DNA of 64,000 nt from Holothuria scabra (taxonomy: Eukaryota; Echinodermata; Holothuroidea; Aspidochirotida; Holothuriidae). Of this stretch, positions 13,901 to 26,068 are shown one piece after another. Made by a program: the position numbers and the translations under genes. Each line of letters begins with the position of its first letter. The stretch's first letter is position 1. Below the pieces are notes generated by a model. It saw nothing but the letters and a program-made list of their open reading frames with translations, was not told the DNA's origin and did not search any database. Where the stretch lies: assembly GCA_037179385.1 (NCBI GenBank), contig CM074185.1:7931371-7995370 (forward strand). Direction: 5' to 3'.

Positions 13901-14214
13901 GGATTCACCACCCAGCTATTGACAGATTGAGCGATGTGTTTGGACCAAAAGAGATCATGACACCAGTCAACGTCGGGGTTAGGACAATGTTTACCTTTTT
14001 GAGGTCTTGAAATCGTCCATTAAATAACTAAAAGAGACAGATTTCTTCTTGTGGGTCATACGCATGAAGAAACACAAAGAGGTGTCAAATTTCATCTTCC
14101 AGAGGCCCCGATCCCAGAATGAGATGCCATGTTGAGGAGTTTTGTCATTTCGTTAATCCCGACGGTTTATAAGAATTGTGCATGTGCTTAGCAGGGGTGA
14201 GGCCAGCGAGAGGG
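10925..14214. other. No recognised gene
   Basis: AT-rich non-coding stretch. It includes an A/T low-complexity patch at 12895-12950. The 134-codon minus-strand frame at 12125-12529 has no recognisable domain and unremarkable composition; I treat it as chance. Confidence 0.45.
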
Positions 14215-14660
14215 TGTGAGAGGGGACCATGGCCCCCGTCGGGCAAGGTCGGCGGTTTTGTCAGGGAGGCCTTAAAATAATAAAAAAAATATACAAGGAC
14301 TGAAGTTACTGGATGGGTGAAAATATTTTGGTTTGAAATGCTATCTTAATGCATATCGGAATTTTCAATCACTTCTTCTTAACTCCGTTATACCCCATTC
14401 CATGTACTTTGTCCTATCTCCTCCCTCGTTGGGGAAGGACGGTAATTTCCTTCGGGGAGGCCCAAAATAGGACTGAGGTTACTGGATGGATGATCATGAA
14501 CTGTTTTTTATTTTTTCCTCATTACTTTTTTCCTTTGTAAAGCTAGGTTAATGCATATCTGGATCTGTTTAGTCACTTCCTAATAACTCTGTTAGCCCTC
14601 ATCCCATCTTCATTCCGGAAGGTCATGGCCCCCTCGGGGGAAGGCTGTCTTCCCTCTGAT
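14215..14660. repeat. Diverged direct duplication, period about 200 bp
   Basis: Landmarks recur about 200 bp apart: GACTGAAGTTACTGGATGG then GACTGAGGTTACTGGATGG; TTAATGCATATCGGA then TTAATGCATATCTGGA; AACTCCGTTATACCCC then AACTCTGTTAGCCCTC. A GGAAGG(A/T)C landmark also recurs. Old tandem duplication, no coding capacity. Confidence 0.65.
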
Positions 14661-15344
14661 GTTAAGAAATCCAATTTCGTCGGGGAACCGCCAACTACCT
14701 GCCCACAATTAACTGATAAAAAACGCGATTCTAATAAACGTCACTAAGTCAAACGGACCATCTTCTTGATTTCGCTAAGTAGAAGACTAGGCCTATATTC
14801 TTCAAGGAAACCCACAATTCCGATTTTTTCTTTCAAAAACAGGCGAAAGGTTCTTCATGTGAATGAAGTGCCCAATTGTCTGCCATCTGCATGCCCTGCC
14901 CCGACAGCTGAATTCTAGCAACGGTAAGGGAAATCGGCCAGGCCGTTTGAGCTCATAATGATAAACAGTAGTGTGAAAATGTCTCCCAATAAGTCTGACT
15001 GAAAATTCATTTGAAGCTACCTTGTAATATGACATATTTTCAAATACGTTGGAAGTAAAATCATTTATAGGTTGGAGTTCGGACAGTCACGTGAAAAATC
15101 CCATCTATTCAGCGGACCTTGTAGTTGAACACAACGAAGATTCCCTATATAGTCAAAAACACTTAGTATGTATGTTTCCAATTCCGTTGTATAGTTTTCC
15201 CCCGAAAAGCAACAAGAAAAGTACATCTAACTGTAGCAGTAGGCCTACCAATCTGGTAATTTTCTAAACACTGAGCAAATTGGTTCTTTTCTTTTGAAGT
15301 GAATCTTTCATTTCAAAGGAAAACTCAAATAACACCCCCCCCCC
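14661..15344. other. No recognised gene
   Basis: Non-coding; the 70-80 codon frames on both strands show no domain. Confidence 0.4.
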
Positions 15345-15359
15345 CCCCCGGCCCCGAAA

Positions 15360-15555
15360 AAAAAACGGGAAGGGAAGGAAGGGAAGAAAAGAAAGGAAAA
15401 AGAGGAAAAGAGAGTGAAAAAAAGAGAAAAGGAAAAAAAAGAAAAGGGAGGGGAAAGGAAGGAAAGAAAGTCAGAAGAAGAACAGAAGAAAGGAAAACGG
15501 AAAACGAAGGGGAAAGGAAAGAGAGGGGAAAAGAAAAATGAGGGAAGAAGGAAAG
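15360..15555 (+). repeat. Polypurine tract of nearly 200 bp
   Basis: Almost uninterrupted A and G, next to a long C run at 15335-15350. It is the inverted counterpart of the pyrimidine tract at 4025-4165. Lysine/glutamate-rich frames through it are compositional artefacts. Confidence 0.8.
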
Positions 15556-15721
15556 TGGGCCAACGACTAAAAACAAAATAATATCTGAGGTCCACTTCAT
15601 ACAAGACTCCTCTCTTGCTCCCCTCATTACAGAAAGCGAAATTTCTACGAGTATTGTCTTGTGATCCAGTCATCAACACATTAACTAAAATGACCATCTG
15701 ACGAATTGAACTTAGTTATAG

Positions 15722-15753
15722 CAGGGAGGTGTCTTGTTACACCTCCCTTGTTA
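15722..15753. repeat. Hairpin CAGGGAGGTGT...ACACCTCCCT
   Basis: An 11-bp stem with a short loop. A near-identical hairpin lies at 17774-17799, about 2 kb away, and a half copy near 17830. These may mark the ends of an inserted element. Confidence 0.5.
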
Positions 15754-17277
15754 TAGGACAACACACCCCACATTTAAAAGACCGTTCATGCGAGCAGACC
15801 AAGGACATCAAGCGTGTATCTTTTCCTTTAACGTTTTAAAAATGTTGATTTTGATGTTATATATCAGATATGTTTTCATGTTGACATATGAATTGTTAAA
15901 CCCGAGTTCGTGTAAATTTTTCATTTTACCTGAAGACACCAGGTCATGTAAGTGTTTGCCTTATTGAATAAAATTTGCCAGCATTTGGGATGTGAAAGGA
16001 AATCTTTTTCTGAAGTCCTCTCGACTCTCTGGCAAAAGGCCGGGAGGTGAAAAGTAATCAAAATTTTATTCAGATGTTGGTGTTTTAGGAGGGGATCTGT
16101 CCACAGCACAGCCATAGGCATAAGAAGCGGGAGGGTGGGAATGGGGCGGCGACAGCCCCCCCCCCCCTGAAATATGCGGTCCCTCTCGGGTGAAAAACCC
16201 TCTTTTCATTGTTCAAAATCTCAAAAGGAGCAAAAATGCAATGTGAGGTACATTTGTTCTCGCACATAAATCAGTTTGGTAAACTTTTCCGGATATTTAC
16301 CATATGTGACACCCCATCATCAAGATACACCGGCAGCTATATTGCCATATTTGTATACTGTCTTTCGTAGAATTCGAAATTTTCTTCAATGAAAGCTCTT
16401 GATTTTGAAACATTTTGTCTAAAAAGTTTTGGAAACTTTTGAAATGTCATCGTAATGTGTCGTAGGCCTTAGATAACATTGTGTAGAATCAACGATTGAG
16501 TCGTCGTGCAATCTAGCTTTTTCGGGAAGCAGTTTATAGTTTGATTTCGCCGAACGGCTCTTTGCCAGACAGTCGGGAGGACTTAAGAAAAGCAATCATT
16601 CTCAGATTTGCCACCAGTATTTGCAATATTTGTAAGAAGTGCAGATTCTTCAGTAATCCACCATCTCTTTAAACTTCCTCACAGGAAGCCCAGAATCCAA
16701 AGCTTTCTGCGATGCAAACTCCATATCAACATATCATTGTTTCAAAAGGGTAAAAATTGCCGCGGGCTTCGCGCGCCGCAACACATCCCTAACACAGTGT
16801 TGTTCACACTTGCAAGAAAAATCAAGCCCGACATATGCCATTTCCGGCTGTCTGAGGGGTCGCGATTTTTCAAAATTTCCTGTACGCTCCGCGTCAACTG
16901 AAGATAAGTCTTTTTAGCAAGGCATGGGAACCATTTGACTACCATTGGAACCATCAGATACCTTTCAACCCTGTCAGTTGTTTGGTATGTGTGGATTCAT
17001 TCTTTAGTTAGTGAAGTGTCAAAATTTTATCAATGTTCAATGTTGCAGAGCAGTGGCGTAGCTACAGGAGGCAGGGTCGATTGCGCTCTTGCTCGAAAAA
17101 GTGACAAACTGGAAAATTTGCTATTTGAGACACCAGTAAAGTACAGTGCGGTTTTCCCAAGTTTTACTTAATAAAATTCCGAATTCTTTCTAATAAAAGG
17201 TCCTCATTTGAAATTATTGGTTTTCAAAGGGCAAAATTTTCCGCGCGGTTGGCGCGCCTTGAATTGCAACCCTTTAA

Positions 17278-17573
17278 GGCATATTTTCATCATCCCAAAC
17301 AGTTCCAATTCTCCCAACCTACTTACTAACTAGCCCCTCCTACATTTATCTAAAACTCATCTTTATCCAGACACAATCCCAGTTTATTGCTTCATGGCTT
17401 TCCTAGTAGCCATACAAGTCCATAATGTGTAATCAAGACACTCTCAGTGCCCATGCTGTGTAATTTAGCTATGACGCATTGTTTGAATGTGATGCCAATC
17501 AAAGAGCTGTACCAATTGAGAGTTTTGATGTATGCACACTGAAACTGTAGTTTAGGGTGACGAATGCCTGCCT
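17278..17573 (+). mobile_element. Kolobok-like MITE, copy 1 (TTAA-flanked, 296 bp)
   Basis: Same family as 34286-34583 but opposite orientation. TTAA occurs at 17274-17277 and 17574-17577. It interrupts the inverted hAT relative exactly where the uninterrupted copy has a single TTAA (3099-3102), so empty and filled sites are both visible. Diverged: the inner CTCTCACCCCA end has become CATCATCCCA. Confidence 0.7.
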
Positions 17574-17773
17574 TTAAAGCAGTAAGTGACAATCTTTTCC
17601 TAGCCGCTACAGTGCGGTTGCCCTAAAATTTTCTTCAATAGAGGTTCGCGTTTGGTCAATGGGGTAGGGTGAGTTGCATGGCCCAAAATTGTTCCACCCC
17701 CCCCCCCCCACTTTTATATTGCTTCCTACGCCACTGAACACACTTCCCTTAAGACCCTAAGATACCCACAAAC

Positions 17774-17799
17774 CAGGGAGGTGTCATTACACCTCCCTG
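17774..17799. repeat. Hairpin CAGGGAGGTGT...ACACCTCCCTG
   Basis: Near-perfect palindrome, CAGGGAGGTGT then CATT then ACACCTCCCTG. It matches the hairpin at 15722-15753. Confidence 0.55.
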
Positions 17800-17870
17800 C
17801 ACAAACTAACACAGTGTACATCATCTCAATCGGGAGGTGTAAGAAGTTGTCTAGTAAATCCTAGTAGTAG

Positions 17871-20565
17871 AATCTTACAGTAAAAGCTTCTACTCAACCT
17901 TACGCATGTACATTTAATTAAATACTCGAATATTGAAGTAAATAGTATCTACTAATTTTTATGAATGCGGCCCCCTGTTTCGAGGCATGGGTGTGACGGG
18001 GCAAGGTACTCTCTGTGAAACAACACAATCGGTAGGTTTCTAAGTGCTAAGGAGGACCGGATGAGATGGGATGGGATGGGTTGGGATGGGATGGGACAAA
18101 TTCCCCACTTCAAAGTTTGCACTCTCATGGGCTATTGTTGTCAGATTTCAAGAAGAACTGAAGATCTTCAATCTGAAATCCGAATCGCTACGTGCAACCT
18201 TCAGAGCGAAAATGAAATATTGTGATTACAGTTTTTCAAAATATCCACTATTTCAGGAGAAAGTGTGTACACTGAGAGTTAACTTTTCTAAATTTTGAGG
18301 TAAACTTTACCCCTCGGTCGCTGTCTGGCCGGGGCATATTGTAATAGTTCAACTTTTAAGTTTACCGGTGCACTGCCAAAGCCATACCAAGTGTTTTAGG
18401 TGGCATGCATGCGTAGTTGGCTGGTAGGTCCACATGTCTGCTTACTAAATAGACCGCATCTAAATCTATTTTTGCAGGCATTCGAAGAACTTATAAGGTC
18501 TACAGCGACGAACATTTCAAGTTTTCAGGTATGTGGTACTTAATCAATATTTTTTACGTATCATGGCATGAGCAAAACGTTTTAAAATCATTGAAAGAAA
18601 GTTTAGAGAACTTGGGGGAAAGAAAAATTTCATATTTTAGGTTTTAGTAGTTTCAAAATTTCGCACGTCAAACGTAGAAAAGTTCGAAGAGATGTCCCAA
18701 AACCTATGTTTATATTGACACCTTTACAATTAATAATGCATTTATAGATAGCTTATTTATATATTAACTTGGGTGGATTTTTTTGCTCAAGTAGTGCGAA
18801 CTCAATTCTTACCCGCTTTATGCAAGTTGTTAGCAGATAAAAAAGGACCAGAAATATTTTCAGAACATTGATTTTGATTTTTTTTCACCATGTGAATGAT
18901 ACACGACTACTGTACTACATATCTGACATATAAGGTTATTTCAAAAGAATTTTTTCCCAGGCCTAGTTTGTATATCTTAGCCTCACTATCATTTACATTC
19001 TCAAGCAAAGGTTGGTATATGGAAATTTTTCCTACCGCTATTAATTAAGTATTAACGAAGTTTGAAGAAGTGCTAAACGCTAATGATACCCCCATGCTAC
19101 TGTATGGCAGTCATCTAACAGTCAAAAAATTTTCCAAGAATTACCGCTATGACATTTTTGTCAGAGAGTTGTCTTGGTTTCTCAGCAACTTTTGCTTTCT
19201 TGACCTCATCTCATGGCCTGGCATTTTCTGCCTTCAATACTTCAAACCACTTGAGTGTAGCCTCGAGGACTTCGGGAACAGGGGCCCAAAATGTCACCAC
19301 CAGTTAATGAAGGTTAAATACATTAATAGTTTGAAATGACGGCATATTTTCCACTCTTAATCTGTTAATGGTAACATCTTCTGTAAGAGCATCACATCCC
19401 CTTTTAGTTTACGTTCGTACCATAAAGAGCACAATTTTCATGAACCCTTCCCAACTTTCAAAGATTTTTCGCACCCTCCGTGGGCTTTTGTTGTCAATGA
19501 CACCGGCATGTGAAGGGGGGCTTAGCGGGCCATGCCCCCCCCCCCCCAATTGACAGAGGAGAAAAATGAGAGAGGGAGAAAAAGGAGAAGGGCGAAGAAA
19601 GGAAAGAAGAGGAAGGACAGTGAAAAGAAGGAAAATGAAGAAAAAGAAGAAGGGGAAAAAAGTAGTGGAGATGGGAGCCAGAGGAATGTTGCCGAAATGG
19701 TAGCAATTACGCAAATTACAGAAAGAGTACTGCGAACTACCTTTCCATTGACATGGGAGTGGAGTGAGTAGGGCGGTGAAAAATTTCCGCCTCCGACCAC
19801 CCCAGCCTCAACATATTGATGGATGAATCAATATTATTCAATGGTGAGGTGTGCGATGTAACTAGATTTCAGCGTGAATGAGTTAATTGACGCAATCCTA
19901 AATTGTTCACCTTCCAAAACCTCTGAGTAAATATTTTCTTCATGGGCGGCGGGAATTTTTTGCTAGTATACTCAAAACGAAGGCTGTACTGCCACAGCTC
20001 CTGCTCCAGTATTTGAATTAATTTTAAACTTGGATTCTCAGAACAAAGGTGGATCAAATGCATGTTGGAATGCTTGGGAAGTGATAGTTCCTGAGGTCAA
20101 GTATTTGGTAATTATGCTTCCCCGCGAGTCCATCTGGTGGTGCAGATCCCCGCCAAGTTCCCTTCCCCTCCCCCGTGGGTTCTGAGTATTTATTTCCTTC
20201 TTGGAAATTTATACGATTTGAAATGTCAGGGGCAGATTTAGGGATTCCAACTAAAATCGGCCTATGTGATGTGCCATGCATGATGGCTTCATGACACTTC
20301 CCCTTACATTCCCTGACTGTTCCCCTTCCTCACATTAAAAAACCTCCTGAGTTTGTTATGCTAATTTCTGATCATTTTGCAGTTTTTCATTCTGTTTTGT
20401 TGATTTAAAGATTTCATTGCAAACAGAAAGCTCAAAATAAGGACCGATTAAAATATGCTTACAAGTCCTGAGATATGCCATTTCTGACTGTTTGAGGGGT
20501 TGCAATTTTCGAATTTTCTGACCGCTCCGCGCTGACCGATTGTGGAGTTCAGATAGTATTTCAGA
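17871..20565. other. No recognised gene; pentamer repeat, polypurine tract, hairpin module
   Basis: Contains a short GGGAT/GGGTT tandem at 18066-18096, a C run with an adjoining polypurine tract at about 19537-19670, and one copy of the hairpin module near 20465-20545. Frames through the purine tract are compositional artefacts. Confidence 0.45.
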
Positions 20566-22016
20566 CATCAGCGTACGAGGCGGGGAGGAAGGGTAGGACT
20601 CATCCCTCCGGGCCCGCCCCGAAAAATAGCAAAATCTAAAATTCGGGCAGGATTTTGGAAAAATTTTGGACAGCCATTTGAGATTAAAAACTCGTTTTTT
20701 ATAAAATTCCTGCCCGTGCCGAAAATCTTAAAAAATTTGCCTGAAAAAAGAAAGAACGTCATAACGCAGGTAAAATGTTCATATAAATTAAACAAGATTC
20801 CAAAAATTCCGTTGCTGTACATATTCGGACAGCGAAAAGAGCTATTATTCAAGATTTTTACTTCAGAGTATACTGTTCCTATAGGCCTATTTTACAACCC
20901 AAAGAGCGAAATGATCGAATATCGAAATTCTTTTAAGCACGAAAAACATTACAGTATTATAGCTAGGGTTACATATTCACGAAAAAACAAAAAGAGAAAA
21001 ATCGTGACGCAGTTGGGAAGCTTGTCGCTTAAAATAAAAGAAACAATTATTCTTTAGCCTTTTTTGTGTTTAAATCTTGTCCAACATAATTCTTGGAAAG
21101 GCCGATTATTTTAATACCTTCAAATCCTTACCCGAAAAACAGAAAAAGTAAATTTTCTTGAAAATAAAAATGTTAACAAAGATTCGCTTCACATTCGGCA
21201 AACTTGTGAAAAAATATTTTTCCTTCGCCCCACTTCATTATGTAGCCTGGCAAAATCTTTGCCCAAAATGGTAAAATACTAAGTTCGAAGGTTGAAAAAA
21301 GTTTTCAATTGCCAAATTAATTATACTGACAGTCGGAAGGGCGGTCAGTTGCAGTGTTTAGTCGCTGACTAGTTTGCCTTAGATCTATCCTTACCCTACA
21401 AAGGCAAATCGGGCAACGGAAATAACAATCATGTTTATTGGTCGTTTTTCAATAACCCATTAATACAAGGTAAGCATGTCTTAGAATAAGTCTTCCTGAA
21501 AATTCACTTAAACGCATCTCGTAACGTAACATTTTTCAGAAGGTGTTACACCAGTCAACTGCACCGTGTTTTTCTGGGTCAACTCTTTTTTCATTTGTTT
21601 CAAAACATTTTTATGAATTTTCTATCAATAAAGTCCAAATTTTCTCCAATATAAGCTCTTTACTCTTAAAATGACGTCGGATAGCCTCAATTTGTTACGC
21701 TGAGATAACATTGTGTAGCAGCAACGAACTTTGGTCGCCGGGCAATTTCAGACTGGCCAATACGAAATACAGATTCTTCATTAAATCTCGACAATTTCAC
21801 ATTTTCTTGAATAGGGAACCTAGAATCCAAAATTTTCACCAATACAAGCTCTACACTTTGAAAAATTTGCTTAAACAGGGCAAAAATTTCGGCGAAATTA
21901 CGTCCCTTGGAAATGGTGTTCACCCTTTGAAACATATCGGAAAAATTGGGTGTTTGTCCCTCCCCTGAAAAATTCTAGCTACGCCACTGAAAAGAAGTAA
22001 AATCATTCACAGTAGG

Positions 22017-23461
22017 CATAGGCGGGATTATGGGGGGGGGGGCACGGGGGCACTTGCCCCCCACTTTTTTCCAGAACTTTGTTTTTTTTACGTCTTAGTC
22101 TGGTTACTTTTGCTACAAAAATACAAACTGAAACTGACAGAGCTATGCGAGTGATACTTAATTAAGTTGTATAACATTTAAACAGGTCGTATACTGCATT
22201 GAAAACTAAATAAAAACAATATTCTTTCAATAATTATCTCAACCCTCCTTTTTCTCGACACGCTTCGCGTGCACCCGTGTTAAATATTTCAGGATTCGGG
22301 GTTACTTCTTATAGAACACCTCTTCCATTGTCATTGAAACTTATCACCAGTGCCCGGGCCGTAGCTGAAGCTCTACCGTAACTAGTGAAAGGGGAGGCAG
22401 GGAGGCGGTCATCTTCTGGTCCCCTTCTCTGACCAAGTGCCCCCAAACTTTCTGAAAGGACGATGATGTTATTTGACCCTAATCTGGAGCTCCACCCTTT
22501 TTCGGCTGAAGTGAAAAGAGGCCCACCCTTTCTCTAATTTCCATTAATTTCTCTTTTGAGATCTCTCAAAACTAGTCTTTTTTTTGGTGTGTTCTGCGCG
22601 TCCCATCACAAATAAGGACTCTATGAAAATCTCACGAAAAGGACTCTATAGGGAACCAACGGTACGCCTTTACTTAGTACAAATATTCTCAGGGGTCACC
22701 CTTATTCAGCTGTAGTGAAAAGGGACCACTCCTTGTCTATATCTTTTTCAGTTTCACTATTGAGATGAAGTAAAAATTCATTTTTTCGGCGCGCTCTGCG
22801 CGCCCCTTTACAGGTAACGGCTCTGTGAAAGTCACCTGAAAAAGACTTTATAGGAAACCAGAGTATGTTTGCGCTTCAGTAAGAATGTCTTTAGGAGTCC
22901 ACCGTTATTCAGCTAAGGTTGAAAGTGGCCCATCCTTTTTCTAATTTTCATTCAGTTTCATTATTGATATGTCTTAAACGTTAAATTTTTCGGCGCGCTT
23001 CGCGCGCCCCATCATAGACAAGGGCCGAATTCACATCACATGAAAAGCCCCCTAGCTTTCTGAAAAGAAGATCTGGGTCACCAAGGAGGAAGCCCCTAAA
23101 GAACCTCAGTTTTAAGTGATCCATTCTCCCTCCCCACACCCTCTGCATTATCGATTCCGGCCGACTTTAATCATATGGAGTAAGGATATAATTGAAGAAA
23201 GTCAAATTGTGATATTTGTGTTCTGTTAAGTGCCCATCTTATGTAATTTAAAGTTGAAGATGAAATGCATCATTTTAATGCCTACAATTTCGTAAATACC
23301 CAGGAGCTTCCGGGGGCTTCGCCCCCTGGACCCCCACCAGGGGCCCTAAGGCGGACCCTGGAGCCACGCCGTTAGGGGGAGCGCTTCGCCTTCGGCGCCG
23401 CTTGGTAGTCTGTCCGAATTTGCCCCCCCCCCCAACTTTCAGAGATCAAATCCCGCCCCTG
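22017..23461 (+). mobile_element. Non-autonomous hAT-type element with exact 8-bp duplication (1445 bp)
   Basis: The left end CATAGGCGGGATT at 22017 and the right end (minus strand, from 23461) CAGGGGCGGGATT are inverted partners. G/C runs follow inside both ends. The 8-bp ACAGTAGG is repeated exactly at 22009-22016 and 23462-23469. The interior holds several diverged subrepeats about 200 bp apart, each with a hairpin such as GGCGCGCTTCGCGCGCC. No transposase. Confidence 0.85.
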
Positions 23462-23677
23462 ACAGTAGGTATTTCGGGGAGTCACAAAGACAATTTCATC
23501 AATTCAATGTATTTTACATTTAGCCAAGAGCCGCAAGGTAGTTAGTTACATTAGCATGTTTTCAATTCCGTTTTGCAGTTTTCCCCGCATAGATGAAAGG
23601 CCATTTCATCCAATGGTACCTTTTATGTGGTAATTTTCTGATCAAAATGGCACTGCTCTGATCCTTTTCCTAAGCCT

Positions 23678-24262
23678 GGAAAATGCCATATCCGGCTGTC
23701 TGAGGGTTCCTATCTTTCGAAATTTTCTGTGCACTACGCGCCAACTAATGGTGGAGCTCCGCTTAGATAGTCGTTCTGGCTGAAATTTAGTTTGAAATGC
23801 ACTTTTTCAAAAAACGAAAACTCAAAATAACGACTGCTTGAGCATCCTTGTAAACCTGGGGATTGCCATTTTCGACAGTCTGAGGGGTATGATTTTTCAT
23901 AATTTTCTTTACGCTCCGCGCCGACAAATGGTGGCGCTCCGCTTAGATAGTTTTTTTCGGGCAAAAAGTCTTCTGCCCCACAAAGTGAAATTCTTTCGAA
24001 CGTTTCCGCTTTTAGGCAAATCTATCTCTGGCTGTTGACTGTTGGAGTGGTTGACAGTTTTTCAAGTCTCCTGTCTATCAAACTGATGGTAGTGCTCTAC
24101 TAGACGGTACTTTTTTAGAATTACGAAATAATGACTGCTTAGGTTCTGCTTACAAGGCCGCGGAATAGCGTTTCCGGCTGTATGAGGGGTTATTATTCCT
24201 TTTTTTTCAAAATTTTCAACGCTCCGCGCCAACTGATGGTGGCGCTCCGCTTAGGCAGTATG
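23678..24262 (+). repeat. Cluster of three hairpin modules
   Basis: Three copies of the roughly 100-bp module (landmarks CTGTCTGAGGG, ACGCTCCGCGCC and GGTGGCGCTCCGCTTAG) lie in the same orientation, spaced about 180 and 310 bp apart. The GCGCCA and TGGCGC halves can pair as a 6-bp stem. See the hairpin-module finding for the other copies. Confidence 0.7.
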
Positions 24263-25475
24263 TTGCACACTGTTGCATTTTCGGACACAGAACCAAGTTC
24301 TGTCCTCATTTTCGTGGTTAACTGAAATGCTTCCGCCGTACGCCTGTGTCTATGTTTACCCTTTTATGGCGACATTCTGAGCATAGCTTTCAATACCAGC
24401 GATATTCAATTTCGAGCAATCGGGGAGGCATTTTGAACCGGATTTGGCATTTCTCGGGCTTTCCCAGGAACCTGAAGAACCTCCCAACTGTCCGTTGAAT
24501 TAATTTGGAAACTGAATTTTTGTTTACCCTTTGCGCGAATTCTTTACCATTTCGGACATTTATTTTTATTTATTTATTTATTTTTTGCAAAGCTGTAGAC
24601 TGTTAAAAACATATCGTCATTTTACGGTAATAGTGGCAACTGGATTTCCAGTGATATTTTAAAGTTGTGCGTGAACCTGTAAAGTAACTTTTATTCCTGA
24701 ACACTAAAATATCCTTCTAGTTTAGTATTTAGGGATGAAATGATTACATTGGTGCAGCCAGTATAAGATATAAGGTAGTTGTCTGACGAAAAACTGAAAA
24801 GTAACGTTCGCTCTCTGGAATCCTCGCTGCAAGTGTTTCACAATGAAATTCCATTTTTTTTTTTACAGAGCAATGAAGTAGGGATGAATTTCCGCAAATA
24901 TATCACCTTGACTATTATACTTTTCTATTTTCGGGAAAATGCTTGAAAGAATTCGGATATTTGATCATTTCGGGCATTGCTTTGTGGAAAAATGTGAAGT
25001 AAACCTCACGAATAATAATTCTTTTTGCGCTGCCCGATGTTTAGCGAATTTTCGGGATCTTGATTTTTCATGAAAATTTAACACAAAGATGACATTTCTT
25101 TCCTTTTTTCGGACATCTTTTTAAGATTTTAGGCACGCTTAGAATTTTTTTGAAAAACCATGCCACTTTTTTAAACTTAAGTGGCTGTCCGATTTTTCCC
25201 CAAATTCTTTCCCATTTTTTTCAAATTCTTGCCAGAATTTCTTTCAAATTCCTGTTGAATTTTAGATTTTAGGGATTTTTCTGGGGGGGGGGGGGGAGGG
25301 GCAGTCTGCTCCTGCCCCTCGTCTCGTACACCACTGGTTATGTATTTTCAGCTCTAGTCACTTTTGGGAAATTCTCTTTAACTTGCCAGATCTATGGCAT
25401 GTTTTGTTTACAATCATTACATTTCAACGGCAATGAGCAATGTTGACCTCCGACAATCGGTGTTATGTTATGTAT

Positions 25476-26068
25476 CCAGTTCGGGAGATAACCACTTTCG
25501 GGGGAAAATGGTTTTTCACCCGATCGGGGGAAAATGCGGCCATGGGTGGCGCCATTTTCAAATTTCTCCCCTGATGCTTTGCGATCCTACCGCGCAATTT
25601 AAACGGAAACAAACGTTCAAAACACCTGGAAAATTTAATCGGTCTTAGGACAGAGAAATTTTGGAATATTTAGAAACTTTGTTGCTAGGGGAACAAAAAA
25701 GCCGGGTCATGTTTGGTAGTTCACCGCGCAAATTTTGAGATATCGAGCAATTTTGCCACGTTCTGTGTCCTAAGCTTAAATTATAGACTTGACACAGCCG
25801 CAACATTTGTTCAATTTTTTTCTGCAGAAAGTTGTGTAAGTTACTCGTGCTAGCAATTGAACCCATTCGTACGTTCTTGAAAGTTACTTTAGATTTCTCT
25901 CTGTGGTGGTGAACAATTACCTTGTATTTGAACATATCGACATTTATAAAACAAAGCGACGACTGTGATGAGGTACACACTAAGTGCTCATGAATATTCA
26001 TGCTGCAAATTTTCTCCCGATCGGGTGAATTCTCATTTTCACCCGAAAACGGTTATCTCCCGAACTGG
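25476..26068. mobile_element. MITE with about 50-bp terminal inverted repeats, copy 1 (593 bp)
   Basis: The left end begins CCAGTTCGGGAGATAACC. The right end on the minus strand begins identically, and the similarity runs about 50 bp to CACCCGATCGGG. A candidate 3-bp duplication TAT flanks it (25473-25475, 26069-26071). The 118-codon minus-strand frame inside is not preserved in the copy at 47008-47548, so it is not a gene. Superfamily undetermined. Confidence 0.8.

Larger units (their letters stand above)
15345..17870 (-). mobile_element. Degenerate inverted relative of the 2566-4212 hAT-type element, with insertions
   Basis: Read on the minus strand this block matches the interior of 2566-4212 in order. 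17640-17830 corresponds to about 2650-2750, 16565-17277 to about 3100-3865, and 15360-15640 to about 3870-4160 including the pyrimidine tract. Two blocks interrupt it: a Kolobok-like MITE at 17278-17573 and an unmatched segment at about 15640-16560. The outer termini are eroded and I found no flanking duplication. Confidence 0.65.
20566..25336. mobile_element. Large element with inverted arms of about 200 bp, internally interrupted
   Basis: The segment 20580-20770 and the reverse complement of about 25060-25300 share a series of landmarks in order, including AAATCTAAAATTC, CGGACAGCCA and AAAATCTTAAAAA. The outer right end is hAT-like (GTACACCACTG, ending 25336). The left end has the related GCGTACGAGGCGGGG. 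A complete hAT-type element is inserted at 22017-23461 and three hairpin modules lie at 23678-24262. I could not match an 8-bp duplication, so the exact edges are inferred. No transposase frame. Confidence 0.5.

Noticed and set aside
15299..15697. Lys/Glu-rich and Phe/Ser-rich frames on both strands
   Set aside because: Translations of a polypurine/polypyrimidine tract.
20566..25336. 8-bp target duplication for the large inverted-arm element
   Set aside because: Flanking 8-mers ATTTCAGA and GTTATGTA do not match; edges kept as inferred only.
25645..26001. 118-codon minus-strand frame
   Set aside because: Lies inside a MITE and is not preserved in the second copy at 47008-47548.
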